A DNA stretch of 64,000 nucleotides from an uncultured Prevotellaceae bacterium (GTDB taxonomy: Bacteria > Bacteroidota > Bacteroidia > Bacteroidales > Bacteroidaceae), in the NCBI GenBank assembly GCA_937900485.1, contig CALCEL010000017.1:1-64000 (forward strand), read 5' to 3'. The notes under the pieces are model-generated. The model had not been told where the DNA came from and did no database searches. It worked only from the letters and a program-made list of their open reading frames with translations. Below are positions 52,918 through 61,446 of the stretch, piece by piece. Every line of letters starts with the position of its first letter. Positions within the stretch are counted from its first letter, which is position 1. A program made the translations under genes and the position numbers.

Positions 52918-54444
52918 ATTTTTGAATATAGCTATTTCCTGATAATCTTTCTTCTCATTCCAAGTCTGTTCACCATTAGCAACACTAATAACCTTTTTGG
53001 CGAAACGCAGGAAGACATCCCTCATTGCCTCACCCTCAACGATTGTGCCCGCATTAAAGTCTATCCACGTAGGCTTATTCTCCGACAGCTTAGTGTTTGT
53101 GGATATCTTCATTGTCGGAACAAAAGTACCGAACGGAGTTCCGCGTCCCGTTGTGAAAAGTACAATATGACATCCGCAAGAAGCCAACGCCGTGCTTGCC
53201 ACCAAATCATTGCCAGGAGCCGAGAGCAGATTCAGTCCGCGCTCGCTGAGACGGTCTCCATATTTCATGACCCCCATGACGGCACTTTTTCCGCACTTCT
53301 GCGTGCATCCCAGAGCCTTCTCCTCCAACGTGGATATTCCTCCCGCCTTATTGCCCGGAGAAGGATTCTCACCGACAGGCTCACCATGTGAGAGGAAATA
53401 CTGTTTGAAGTCATTGATAAGAGAGACCGTCTTGTCGAACAATGAGGAGTCAGCGCAGCGATTCATCAATATTGTCTCCGCACCGAACATTTCTGGCACC
53501 TCAGTCAGAACCGTCGTACCGCCTTTGCTTACGATAAAATCAGAGAAGACGCCAAGCAAAGGATTGGCCGTTATGCCTGAGAAACCGTCAGAGCCACCGC
53601 ACTTGAGTCCCACACGCAACTCACTAAGTGGTATGTCCTCACGACAGTCATTCTTAACGATGTCATACAATTCACGCAGAATAGACATACCATATTCCAC
53701 CTCGTCGCCGTTTACCTTCTGGCTCACCATGAAACGTATTCTCTGCTTATCATAGTCACCGAGCAGTTCCTCGAACTTGTTCGGCTGGTTATTCTCGCAT
53801 CCGAGGCCCACTACGAGCACGGCCCCAGCGTTAGGATGCAAGACGAGGTCACGAAGCACAAGTCTTGTGTTCTCGTGATCCTCACTCAACTGTGAGCAGC
53901 CGTAGTTATGCGGAAAAGCCACCACACGTACCTCATCCTTACAGCCACACTGAGCAGGTGCCGCATTTTCTATCTCCTTTCTGAGCTGAGCCGCTATCTG
54001 ATTGACGATGCCATTCACACATCCTACAGTAGGCACGACCCATATCTCATTACGTATTCCAACATCGCCGTTACGTCTTCTGTACCCCTTGAACGTCGAA
54101 GGCAAGTCATTCGTGGCGAACCACTCGTTATAAGCAGGATTCGTCAAAGCGTCCTTATCGACAGGCGCATACGTGTAGTCGAGCAGTCCTTCAAGATTCG
54201 TCTTGATGTTAGCGTCACAAATAAAATCACCTTTCTTGTGACTTTCTCTCATGTGTCCGATAGGATATCCGTATTTAATCACGTTCTCCCCCTCATTCAG
54301 GTCGCACAGTAAGAACTTGTGTCCGGCAGGGACATCGTTATTCAATACTATCTCATCACCATTAATGTTGACTCTCGTGCCCTTAGACAACGGTTCGATT
54401 GCCACCGCCACATTGTCCGACGGATTAATTTGTATAGTCGTCAT
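52903..54444 (-). CDS. uxaA: Altronate dehydratase
   Basis: A 513-residue UxaA-family dehydratase converting D-altronate to 2-keto-3-deoxygluconate in hexuronate use. N-terminal SAF domain (1-~90, with LNEGENVIKYGYPIGHMR), then the catalytic domain with GFSGITANPLLGVF, FPHNYGCSQ, GLGCENNQPN and CGKSAVMGV, including the conserved Cys/His iron or metal residues. No uxaC or uxaB in the window. An AraC-type regulator lies 73 bp upstream on the same strand. Confidence 0.9.
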   Translation of the reverse strand: MTTIQINPSDNVAVAIEPLSKGTRVNINGDEIVLNNDVPAGHKFLLCDLNEGENVIKYGYPIGHMRESHKKGDFICDANIKTNLEGLLDYTYAPVDKDALTNPAYNEWFATNDLPSTFKGYRRRNGDVGIRNEIWVVPTVGCVNGIVNQIAAQLRKEIENAAPAQCGCKDEVRVVAFPHNYGCSQLSEDHENTRLVLRDLVLHPNAGAVLVVGLGCENNQPNKFEELLGDYDKQRIRFMVSQKVNGDEVEYGMSILRELYDIVKNDCREDIPLSELRVGLKCGGSDGFSGITANPLLGVFSDFIVSKGGTTVLTEVPEMFGAETILMNRCADSSLFDKTVSLINDFKQYFLSHGEPVGENPSPGNKAGGISTLEEKALGCTQKCGKSAVMGVMKYGDRLSERGLNLLSAPGNDLVASTALASCGCHIVLFTTGRGTPFGTFVPTMKISTNTKLSENKPTWIDFNAGTIVEGEAMRDVFLRFAKKVISVANGEQTWNEKKDYQEIAIFKNGVTL

Positions 54445-54517
54445 ATTAGATTATAGACTTTTATTTTCCCAGAACAGAATATATTAATTAAGTAAAAGAT
54501 TATCACGTCACATTGAC

Positions 54518-55420
54518 TCACAATGACTTATACTCTCTTGGAGTCATACCTGTGTGTTGCTTAAAATACTTTGCGAAAAAACTTTGGTTTGGGAAGTTCA
54601 ACCTGTTGCACACATTCTTGACACTGTCTCCCTCAGTCTTCAGCATTGCCTTACACTCGAGAATGACATAGTCAGTGATCCACTGAGTTGCATACTTTCC
54701 GCTCACCTCATGTACGACGGATGACAAATACTTCGGGGAGATACACAACTTATCCGCATAGAACGTAACATTACGCTCTTTTGTGTAATACTGCTGGACA
54801 GCCGCGAGGAAACGCATGAACAACTCCTCCTTACGGCTGGACGTCTTTGGTTCCGGAGTTATCTCTTTTATCTCCATTATGCTTGCCATGATATTCCAAC
54901 GGATAATCTCGACGTAAGCCTTCGCCACCTCCTCCCTGAACGGGAAATTAGTACGGAACAAAGTCTCCTTGATACTCTTGTAAGCGGAGAGCATTTCCGA
55001 GAACACCTTCAAAGAAGGTTTCAATATCGGATGTTCCTTGATAATCATAGCCGTCTCAATACCAGACTTGACATCGAAGTTCACCGGCAAAATCTTAGGG
55101 TCAAGTGCTATGCAAGCGCACTCAAAGTCATCAGACTCATTGTCACAGAACATGAAAAAGCTGTTCGGAGCGATACAAGCCACCATTCCCGCACTTACCT
55201 TATGTTTCTGAAGATTGATGCTAATCTCCGACGTTCCAGACGTGCAGATAAACGTAATACCCATACTTATCTGAACAGGAAAAGTCATCCTTTCTTCGTC
55301 ACAGACTCCTTTTTTCTCATCAAAATTATCAATCAAGAACATTTTTCCCGGAATCTGAGCCACACGCTCGTCTTGAGGAAAATGAGAAAAATTCACTTTA
55401 AGTATCTTTTGCTTTTCCAT
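54518..55420 (-). CDS. AraC-family transcriptional regulator
   Basis: A 300-residue regulator: N-terminal cupin-like domain (about 20-150) for ligand binding and a C-terminal AraC double HTH (about 205-300; YADKLCISPKYLSSVVHEVSG, then VCNRLNFPNQSFFAKYFKQHTGMTPREYK). It precedes uxaA on the same strand, so control of uronate catabolism is plausible but not shown. A TATATTTG box is at 55454-55461, 34 bp before the ATG. Confidence 0.88.
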   Translation of the reverse strand: MEKQKILKVNFSHFPQDERVAQIPGKMFLIDNFDEKKGVCDEERMTFPVQISMGITFICTSGTSEISINLQKHKVSAGMVACIAPNSFFMFCDNESDDFECACIALDPKILPVNFDVKSGIETAMIIKEHPILKPSLKVFSEMLSAYKSIKETLFRTNFPFREEVAKAYVEIIRWNIMASIMEIKEITPEPKTSSRKEELFMRFLAAVQQYYTKERNVTFYADKLCISPKYLSSVVHEVSGKYATQWITDYVILECKAMLKTEGDSVKNVCNRLNFPNQSFFAKYFKQHTGMTPREYKSL

Positions 55421-55576
55421 GTTAAACTATGCTTTTAACCAGTATTGGGTCTGCAAATATAATTCTATTTCACCAATAAACAGCCCGCACATATCTATTT
55501 TTTTCATATAACGCCACTAAGCGTTGCCTGTGTATGCGAACACACTAAAAAAGTAAGAAAATAATCACAAAAAAGC

Positions 55577-55607
55577 TTTGCGGTATCATTCTTAAAGATT
55601 ACCTTTG
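55577..55607 (+). promoter_or_regulatory. Promoter of the free-standing ncRNA
   Basis: TTTG (55577-55580), exactly 19 bp, TACCTTTG (55600-55607): a full consensus match on the + strand with no downstream reading frame. Confidence 0.8.
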
Positions 55608-55613
55608 TCATAC

Positions 55614-55900
55614 GAATAACAAGAGACGTTATTAAAGACTTTGACATACAGCCGGGGCTCAGGATCGATTGGGATACTCATCAAATTTATACTGAAAACC
55701 GAGAAATCTTCGCATCCTAATGGCGGGCCACGCCTTCCGACTCTCATCCTCAGAGTTGAGACATAAGTTGGAAAGGTAACCTTGAGTCGGTGGATTACAA
55801 AGGGGTGCGGGTGCTCAAATCTTATTTTACTCGGAGTTTCATCACATCTCCTCCCGGCTTGTTACAAGCTCCCGCACTGAAGTGCGGGAGCTTTCTTTTT
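55614..55900 (+). ncRNA. Structured non-coding RNA, family unknown (6S-like candidate)
   Basis: About 287 nt between a full-consensus promoter and an intrinsic terminator, with no open frame. 5' hairpin AATAAC / GTTATT (55615-55633); outer closing stem AGCCGGG (55650-55656) with CCCGGCT (55853-55859); inner stem CCGACTC / GAGTCGG (about 55737-55795); CCGAG / CTCGG midway; and a terminator AGCTCCCGCAC / GTGCGGGAGCT then T5 (55867-55900). More GC-rich than the surroundings. It lacks RNase P (ACAGAA / GGAAAGTCC), tmRNA (3' CCA, tag frame) and SRP landmarks. A long closed rod with a central bubble fits a 6S-type RNA, but that is a guess. Confidence 0.75.
55867..55900 (+). terminator. Terminator of the ncRNA
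   Basis: GC-rich stem AGCTCCCGCAC / GTGCGGGAGCT with tgaa loop, followed by TTTCTTTTT. The 240 bp between here and the lipoprotein terminator hold nothing recognised. Confidence 0.88.
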
Positions 55901-56142
55901 GTCTGACGGCCTCGTTCCATGCGGTACAGACACGTTATGGACTTCAGACTACCGTCAGTCCATTTCTTTTGTCAGACACACTCCTGACTGCGCTCAAATA
56001 TCATTCTAACGGTTGTCCCCACCTTTTCTTTCCAATGTTATAAGCTGGAGACATGACTACAACCACTATATTTCGGAACAAACATCACCGGCAGAACGAG
56101 GTAAAAAAACAAACATATATAACACTGACACAAGAACAAAAA

Positions 56143-56167
56143 AACACATGGAAAAGTCCCATGTGTT
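56143..56167 (-). terminator. Terminator of the glycine-zipper lipoprotein gene
   Basis: AACACATGG / CCATGTGTT stem (56143-56151 with 56159-56167), T-rich on the minus-strand side. Confidence 0.82.
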
Positions 56168-56191
56168 CTCATATCACGCTTAAGAAAAATA

Positions 56192-56914
56192 CTATTTCAT
56201 CGGAATATATATCGTATTACCGTTTAACGAGGTATTCCCGTCTGAGACATTAACCACGACATTAACACCTTGGTTGCTCTTTGCCTTAAGACAATATACA
56301 CGTCCTGAATAATGAACATTCTGTCCTGGCTCCAGTGTAGTCATGAGAGGATTGGACAACACCACACGCTTCTCCTGGTCACTCACCAATGTTATTGTGA
56401 CATCAGAAATAGGGTAGGCAGACACGTTCTTGATGTACGCGTCAATCTGACAAGTCTCTCCCTTTCCTATATAACCGTCTCCGTCAGCATCCATATATGT
56501 GACATTATGAATGACAAAATTGGAGTTTGAATTTATTGAACTGGCACTACCACTTATACCCCCATTAATCTGATAATCACCCGCATACCCATTATTATAA
56601 GAGTTGTAGCTTTGTCTTTCCACGTAGGTATTGTCACTCTGTGTCTCGGACGAGTACTGAGTCTTGTTTCTATTTTCAATACTATTAGCTATACCAACCC
56701 CGACAGCAGCTCCGACCCCCATACCTATCAAACTTCCGAGAGCCTGACTTTTACCAGAATAGCCCCTACCACTAGTAAGAAAACCGATGGTACGGCCGAC
56801 ATTACTACCTATTGACGCTCCTGTGGTGGCAGCCGAGAATTGCCTGTACGACGTACAGCTACTGAACAACATCACCGATGACATCAAAAAACAGATACAG
56901 TTATTTCTCTTCAT
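56192..56914 (-). CDS. Lipoprotein with glycine-zipper segments and EF-hand-like loop
   Basis: A 240-residue predicted lipoprotein: lipobox VMLFSSC (Cys20), two Gly-zipper helices (GASIGSNVGRTIG and ALGSLIGMGVGAAVGVGIANS, about 32-80) like those of SlyB/OmpA-linked proteins, a Ser/Asn/Tyr-rich spacer (about 85-130), and a C-terminal beta domain with DADGDGYIGKGE, a calcium-loop-like motif. The C-terminal half (VTITLVSDQEKRVVLS, LEPGQNVHYSGRVYC) is CARDB-like. Role unknown, probably envelope structure. Confidence 0.75.
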   Translation of the reverse strand: MKRNNCICFLMSSVMLFSSCTSYRQFSAATTGASIGSNVGRTIGFLTSGRGYSGKSQALGSLIGMGVGAAVGVGIANSIENRNKTQYSSETQSDNTYVERQSYNSYNNGYAGDYQINGGISGSASSINSNSNFVIHNVTYMDADGDGYIGKGETCQIDAYIKNVSAYPISDVTITLVSDQEKRVVLSNPLMTTLEPGQNVHYSGRVYCLKAKSNQGVNVVVNVSDGNTSLNGNTIYIPMK

Positions 56915-57116
56915 ATTATTGAGTTTTATTTGTTACTTTACGCATTTGTGTCACAACTATCGAATACGGGAAACACGCATTGCGGTGTCAGCACATCATG
57001 TACCATAATAATGAGACGCTCACACTCTTTGTTCGATACAAACTTAAAGAAATAGTTTATAAAAAACTACAGAAAAAAACATAAAGAACAATATCTTCTA
57101 CTTTCAGGATAAGATT

Positions 57117-57917
57117 CTATCCATTCTCCAACCAGTCATCAATCAACATTCTCGCGATCGACAACTTGTCCGGAATGTCCGGCATGTTGTTTCGTTTGAA
57201 CCATCCTCCTTTATTCAGCTCGGACGTCTGTAGCTTCAGTTCTCCGCTCTCATAATCCGCCGTGAACCCGATCATCAAGCCTGAGGGATAGGGCCACGGC
57301 TGACTTCCGAAATACTGTATGTTTCTCACGACGATACCCGTCTCCTCCAACACCTCTCTGCGCACACACTCCTCAAGCGTCTCTCCCGTCTCCACAAAAC
57401 CAGCCACGAGTCCGAACATGGTGTGCCGCTTGAAATTCTTGGCGGAAACGAGTAAGATTTCCTGATCATCTTTGCAGTCCGATTCAGCGCCCCGTATAAT
57501 CCTCACGATGATGGCAGGGGCGAGCTGCGGCCACACCTCTTTTCCGCAATTAGTGCATCTTTTGCTTATGACGGTGTTCTTACGCATGGGTGCTCCGCAA
57601 ACACCGCAATACTTAGTGCAAGAGTCCCAATAAAGGAGCTGTGATGCCTTACCCGCCATGATATAATGCTCTCGAGGCAGCAAGGCGTACGACTCACGCA
57701 GACCGACAGTTCGCATGGAGTCCGTAATGTCAATCGGAGTATTGACGCTATATGCCACACACTGATATCCGTCTAACTCCGGTAACTCCTGTATATATGT
57801 CCATTCTCTGACCTGAGTCGGAGCATTCTCCTCCAGAGGAATTGAGTAACCATCATCACCATTTCTTCTCAACAAAAGACATTCTCCACAAAACACGAAC
57901 CAGTATTTCTTTTCCAT
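57117..57917 (-). CDS. nudC: NAD(H) pyrophosphatase (NAD+ diphosphatase)
   Basis: A 266-residue Nudix hydrolase. Zinc ribbon CGVCGAPM...CTNCGKE (about 108-131), Nudix box GFVETGETLEECVRREVLEETGI-type (centre at about 172-194) and the NudC-specific SQPWPYPSG. It splits NADH into NMNH and AMP, and in some bacteria removes NAD caps from RNA. Full length. Confidence 0.93.
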   Translation of the reverse strand: MEKKYWFVFCGECLLLRRNGDDGYSIPLEENAPTQVREWTYIQELPELDGYQCVAYSVNTPIDITDSMRTVGLRESYALLPREHYIMAGKASQLLYWDSCTKYCGVCGAPMRKNTVISKRCTNCGKEVWPQLAPAIIVRIIRGAESDCKDDQEILLVSAKNFKRHTMFGLVAGFVETGETLEECVRREVLEETGIVVRNIQYFGSQPWPYPSGLMIGFTADYESGELKLQTSELNKGGWFKRNNMPDIPDKLSIARMLIDDWLENG

Positions 57918-58014
57918 ATAATACCATAATTTTCCTCAAAAATACAAAAAACACGGTAAACACGCCACTCCACCAAATAAGAATTATTAAAAAAGGAAAG
58001 ACTTATTATGAAAA

Positions 58015-58045
58015 TTGCAAATTAAAATGTAATACTTTATCTTTG
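58015..58045 (+). promoter_or_regulatory. Promoter of the GH25 gene
   Basis: TTGC (58015-58018), 19 bp, TATCTTTG (58038-58045). The -7 box is exact; leader about 22 nt. Confidence 0.65.
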
Positions 58046-58073
58046 CAAAAGTAAAGACTACATAACTGTATTT

Positions 58074-58940
58074 ATGAATTTCAGACGTATCAGTTTACTT
58101 ATCATAATATCTATAGCATACGGTTCTACTGGACTATCACAGACATCAAGGAAACAAAAGCCAACAGCTCCGCCGTTGGCATTGGTGAAGAAAGACAAGT
58201 CCGCATATCCTAAGATCAACAACATCGAGTTTCTCGGGCCTGTCGAACCTGATCACCTTCCTTCACGTTCGAAACCAGACCACTTTGTCAAGCCGCTAAA
58301 AATACCAAGGGTATTCTCTTTTCCAGATGACAATTGTCTGCACGGATATGACATGAGCCACTATCAGGGAGACGTGCAGTGGAGCGTGGTGGCAAGCGAT
58401 CCTCTGGCAGGTTTCATATACCTGAAAGCCACAGAAGGCGTGAAGCTGATTGACAGCAAATACACATATAACATCAGTGAGTGTAGGAGAGTGGGACTGA
58501 AAGTCGGAAGCTATCACTTCTTCAGGGCGCAATTCACAGCCGAGGAGCAGTTCAACAATTTCATGAGCGTGGTGGAGACCAACAAACAGGACCTCATACC
58601 TCTCGTCGACGTTGAGATTCTACCGAGGAATGTGTCACACACCATATTCATCAACAGGCTAAGGGTATTCTGTGAATTGATTGAGAAGAATTTCGGATGT
58701 AAGCCGATGATCTACACAGGAAGGAATTTCTATGATAAGCACCTGGCGCGTACCGACATCAACTGCAGCAATTACAAATTCATGATTGCGGCGTATATGG
58801 ATGACGAGCCGGTCCTCACCAATGATGACGACTACTTAATCTGGCAGTTCACAAGCACCGGACACGCTGAGGGTGTCAGAGGTAAGGTGGACATCAGCCG
58901 TTTCAGAGGCAGCCATAGTCTCAATGAGATTCTCTACTGA
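58074..58940 (+). CDS. Glycoside hydrolase family 25 lysozyme
   Basis: A 288-residue exported muramidase. Signal peptide 1-22, a basic/Pro-rich linker (about 23-90), then the GH25 barrel with HGYDMSHYQGDVQW (catalytic-region Asp), GFIYLKATEGVK, VGSYHFFRAQ, PLVDVEI (the Asp-x-Glu pair), MIYTGRNFYDK and YLIWQFTSTG. It cleaves the MurNAc-GlcNAc bond. No phage neighbours, so a self wall-remodelling or interbacterial role is likely. Confidence 0.9.
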   Translation: MNFRRISLLIIISIAYGSTGLSQTSRKQKPTAPPLALVKKDKSAYPKINNIEFLGPVEPDHLPSRSKPDHFVKPLKIPRVFSFPDDNCLHGYDMSHYQGDVQWSVVASDPLAGFIYLKATEGVKLIDSKYTYNISECRRVGLKVGSYHFFRAQFTAEEQFNNFMSVVETNKQDLIPLVDVEILPRNVSHTIFINRLRVFCELIEKNFGCKPMIYTGRNFYDKHLARTDINCSNYKFMIAAYMDDEPVLTNDDDYLIWQFTSTGHAEGVRGKVDISRFRGSHSLNEILY

Positions 58941-58966
58941 CAATCCGTGACGCGGTGTGTCACAAT

Positions 58967-59014
58967 ACACATATCCCCGGAAAGCTCGACTATGAACTTT
59001 CCGGGGATGTGTGT
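58967..59014. terminator. Bidirectional terminator between the GH25 and DUF4250 genes
   Basis: Long GC-rich stem ACACATATCCCCGGAAAG / CTTTCCGGGGATGTGTGT (one mismatch), 58967-58984 with 58997-59014, between convergent genes. Confidence 0.8.
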
Positions 59015-59034
59015 CATTTATTACTGACTCTTCT

Positions 59035-59475
59035 TCAAGCCAGCATCATGTCAAGACAACGCAAAGCATTACACAAGTCATCATGGAAACGCACATGGTC
59101 ACGCAGAAAGCTGTCATTGCCGCCTGAAAGCTGCGAGTACAGTTCTTTATTCATTGTATGGGTATAGCTGTCAATAGCATATTCAATATCATCTTTCTGC
59201 CAGTCCAAGGTGGAGTATCTGTAAATTCTTTCTTTCTGATGAAAAAAAGCGTACGCCGTCTCAATGCAGTCCTCTGGTATGTTATATCCCATAGGACGTA
59301 TCTGTAATTGCTCAGGAGCATACACGTATCCATGAGGTATCAACTTTTCTTTTAGCTTCTCTGGCGTCGTGTTAAAATAATAACAAAGCGACTCCAAAGA
59401 GTCAAACTCCTCATCTCTCAACAGCATGTTGACACTTGACACCAATATTTCCGGATCATCAGGTAAAAACTCCAT
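59035..59475 (-). CDS. DUF4250 domain fused to an uncharacterised C-terminal domain
   Basis: A 146-residue cytoplasmic protein. Residues 1-60 match DUF4250 (LPDDPEILVSSVNMLLRDE, SLESLCYYFNTTPEKL, HGYVYAPEQ), usually a free-standing protein of about 60 residues. Residues about 65-146 (an AYAFFHQKERIYRYS segment, WQKDDIEYAIDSY, then FLRDHVRFHDDLCNAL) form a separate alpha-helical domain I do not recognise. Function unknown. No membrane segment or signal. Confidence 0.7.
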   Translation of the reverse strand: MEFLPDDPEILVSSVNMLLRDEEFDSLESLCYYFNTTPEKLKEKLIPHGYVYAPEQLQIRPMGYNIPEDCIETAYAFFHQKERIYRYSTLDWQKDDIEYAIDSYTHTMNKELYSQLSGGNDSFLRDHVRFHDDLCNALRCLDMMLA

Positions 59476-59584
59476 TTCTTATTTCTATTGTTCCGTACAA
59501 AGTTAATCTGTTTTTTTCATATTTCATATCCTCATTCGAGGGTATTTCACAGCACATAACATGTAAATCTTATTTCTCTACCAT

Positions 59585-59881
59585 TTCGCACGTTTTTTGC
59601 TGTCCGAAACTCCTCTTTTTCCGTTGACACGTGACAACGGAAAAATGCTTTTCAGTTTTTTTCCGTGGCTTATTTGGCTTCTGAAATTCTTAGGTTAGGA
59701 CGCAGAAAAGTTCAGGTTAGGATTTTGAAAAAAGCAGACCTGTTTGTACACTATATCCTAACCTGAGAATTTCAAAAAAGAGACCTAAGATTTTCAAACA
59801 CCTTGTTTTAAGATTATCAGCAAGTTAACCTATTTTTTTCAAAAAATAGGGTATAGGAAATTTGGTTATATGCCAAATTTT
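59585..59881 (-). repeat. Dispersed structured repeat, copy C (inverted)
   Basis: Third copy, on the minus strand relative to copies A and B. Read on the minus strand: AAATTTGGCATATAACCAAATTT opening hairpin (ends near 59881), TTAACTTGCTGATAATCTTAAAACAAGG, GAAATTCTCAGGTTAGGATATAGTG, AAAATCCTAACCTGAAC, CGTCCTAACCTAAGAATTTC, then a near-perfect 30-bp palindrome TTTTTCCGTTGTCACGTG... (59618-59647) and GAGGAGTTTCGGACAG. The most regular of the three copies. It lies between the DUF4250 gene and nqrF. The next 200 bp (59882-60090) have no gene. Confidence 0.85.
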
Positions 59882-60090
59882 TCATTTTTCCACCTCTTTC
59901 AATGTTGCGTTTCAAGTGACAGTAAAGCATGTTCATGGTAATGTATGCCGTCAAAGCAACGCTCTAAGGGTTGCATTGGAGCGATGATAATGACGAGAAC
60001 AGTATGGATTGTCGGGGGGACTGTCAGACATCCATTTTCCGACCAATAGGGACTAGTTCACCATGAGTCCACAGTCTACCTTAAAAATAA

Positions 60091-60121
60091 AAAAAGGTAT
60101 GACTAAAAGCCATACCTTTTT
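60091..60121 (-). terminator. Terminator of the nqr operon
   Basis: AAAAAGGTATG / CATACCTTTTT perfect stem (60091-60101 with 60111-60121), 33 bp past the nqrF stop; A/T arms supply the U tract. Confidence 0.85.
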
Positions 60122-60153
60122 AATATGTGTATATAAAACTATACGTGTCAGAG

Positions 60154-61428
60154 CTATCCACCGAAGTTATCGAATGAAATCATGTCATCCTCAACACCAA
60201 GTGAGTGGAGCAAATCAAGCACTGTCTTTGCCATCATTGGAGGTCCGCAGAGGTAGTACTCGACATCTTCTGGTGCCTCATGCTGCTTGAGGTAAGTATC
60301 ACCCATAACAGGAGCAATGAATCCTGGAGTGTACTTAACGCCGAGAGAGTCTGCCTTAGGGTCTGGACGGTCAAGCGCAAGGTGCATGTGGAAGTTAGGG
60401 AACTCTTTCTCGAGCTCAAGGAAGTCTTCAAGGAAGAATACCTCGTCGATACCACGGGCACCATAGAAGTAATGCATCTCACGGTCACGGATCTTAAGAG
60501 TCTTCAAGCAGTGCATAATTTGCGCGCGAAGAGGAGCCATACCGGCACCACCACCGACCCAGATCATTTCACGACCAGTGCCATAATGTGGGTGGAACTC
60601 ACCGTAAGGACCTGACATAGTCACCTTGTCACCCGGCTTGAGAGAGAAGATGTATGTTGATGCTATACCGCATGGCACATCCTGGAATCCAGGACCCTGA
60701 TCCTTTGGTTTGAAAGGAGGAGTGGCGATACGTACAGTAAGAGTGATGATATCACCCTCGTCTGGGTAGTTAGCCATTGAGTATGCGCGGATAGTGGCAG
60801 TCTCATTCTTCTGCTTGAGTCCGAAGATACCGAACTTCTGCCATGTAGGAACATAAAGATCTCCGATGAGAGACTTATCCATGTCACGGTCATAATCGAT
60901 ATCATACTCTGGAATACGGATCTGCGCATATGAGCCCGGCTCGAAATCCATATGCTCGCCTGGAGGCAAAGCAACCTTGAACTCTTTGATGAAGCTGGCG
61001 ACATTCTTGTTGGAGATGACTGTGCACTCCCACTCCTTAACACCCATAACTGAGTCTGGAACCTTGATAGAAATGTCTCCCTTCACCTTACACTGACATC
61101 CGAGACGGAAGCCTTCCTTAATCTGCTTACGAGTGAAGTGACCCTTTTCAGAGTCAAGGATCTCACCGCCTCCGTCAACAACCTGACACTTACACTGTCC
61201 GCAAGAGCCCTTACCACCACAAGCTGATGGCAGATAAATATCCTGTGCGGCAAGAGTAGAGAGAAGGCTGCTGCCCTGATCAACAGAAACCTTGTCTTTG
61301 CCGTTGATGGTAATTGTTACCTGTCCACTTGGAGAAAGGTATTTTTTAGCAACGAGGAGGATGACAACCAATACAAGTACGATTATCAAGAACACCGCAA
61401 TGCTATAAATGATAAATTGTATATCCAT
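60154..61428 (-). CDS. nqrF: Na+-NQR subunit F (NADH dehydrogenase)
   Basis: A 424-residue NADH-oxidising subunit: N-terminal TM helix (about 6-26), 2Fe-2S ferredoxin domain with LPSACGGKGSCGQCKC and GCQCKVKG, then FAD (RAYSMANYP, GIASTYIFSL) and NADH-binding (GGGAGMAPLRA, YLCGPPMM) domains. Last gene of nqr, transcribed B-C-D-E-F here. Ordinary length. Confidence 0.96.
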   Translation of the reverse strand: MDIQFIIYSIAVFLIIVLVLVVILLVAKKYLSPSGQVTITINGKDKVSVDQGSSLLSTLAAQDIYLPSACGGKGSCGQCKCQVVDGGGEILDSEKGHFTRKQIKEGFRLGCQCKVKGDISIKVPDSVMGVKEWECTVISNKNVASFIKEFKVALPPGEHMDFEPGSYAQIRIPEYDIDYDRDMDKSLIGDLYVPTWQKFGIFGLKQKNETATIRAYSMANYPDEGDIITLTVRIATPPFKPKDQGPGFQDVPCGIASTYIFSLKPGDKVTMSGPYGEFHPHYGTGREMIWVGGGAGMAPLRAQIMHCLKTLKIRDREMHYFYGARGIDEVFFLEDFLELEKEFPNFHMHLALDRPDPKADSLGVKYTPGFIAPVMGDTYLKQHEAPEDVEYYLCGPPMMAKTVLDLLHSLGVEDDMISFDNFGG

Positions 61429-61446
61429 TATAATATGTCCTTTCTT

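Noticed and set aside
53192..53755. 187-residue + frame antisense to uxaA
   Set aside because: Shadow of the uxaA coding sequence; no family marks.
28242..55644. A 16-bp string shared by the glyA upstream gap (28242-28257) and the ncRNA 5' end (55629-55644)
   Set aside because: In 64 kb of AT-rich sequence one such match is about what chance gives, and nothing else flanking it is shared.
55614..55900. RNase P RNA, tmRNA or SRP RNA
   Set aside because: The CCCGGCTT near the 3' end recalls RNase P, but the GGAAAGTCC and ACAGAA signatures are missing; there is no 3' CCA or tag frame for tmRNA, and no SRP apical loop.
58074..58940. Prophage lysis gene
   Set aside because: GH25 enzymes occur in phages, but this one has a signal peptide, its own promoter and terminator, and no phage neighbours.
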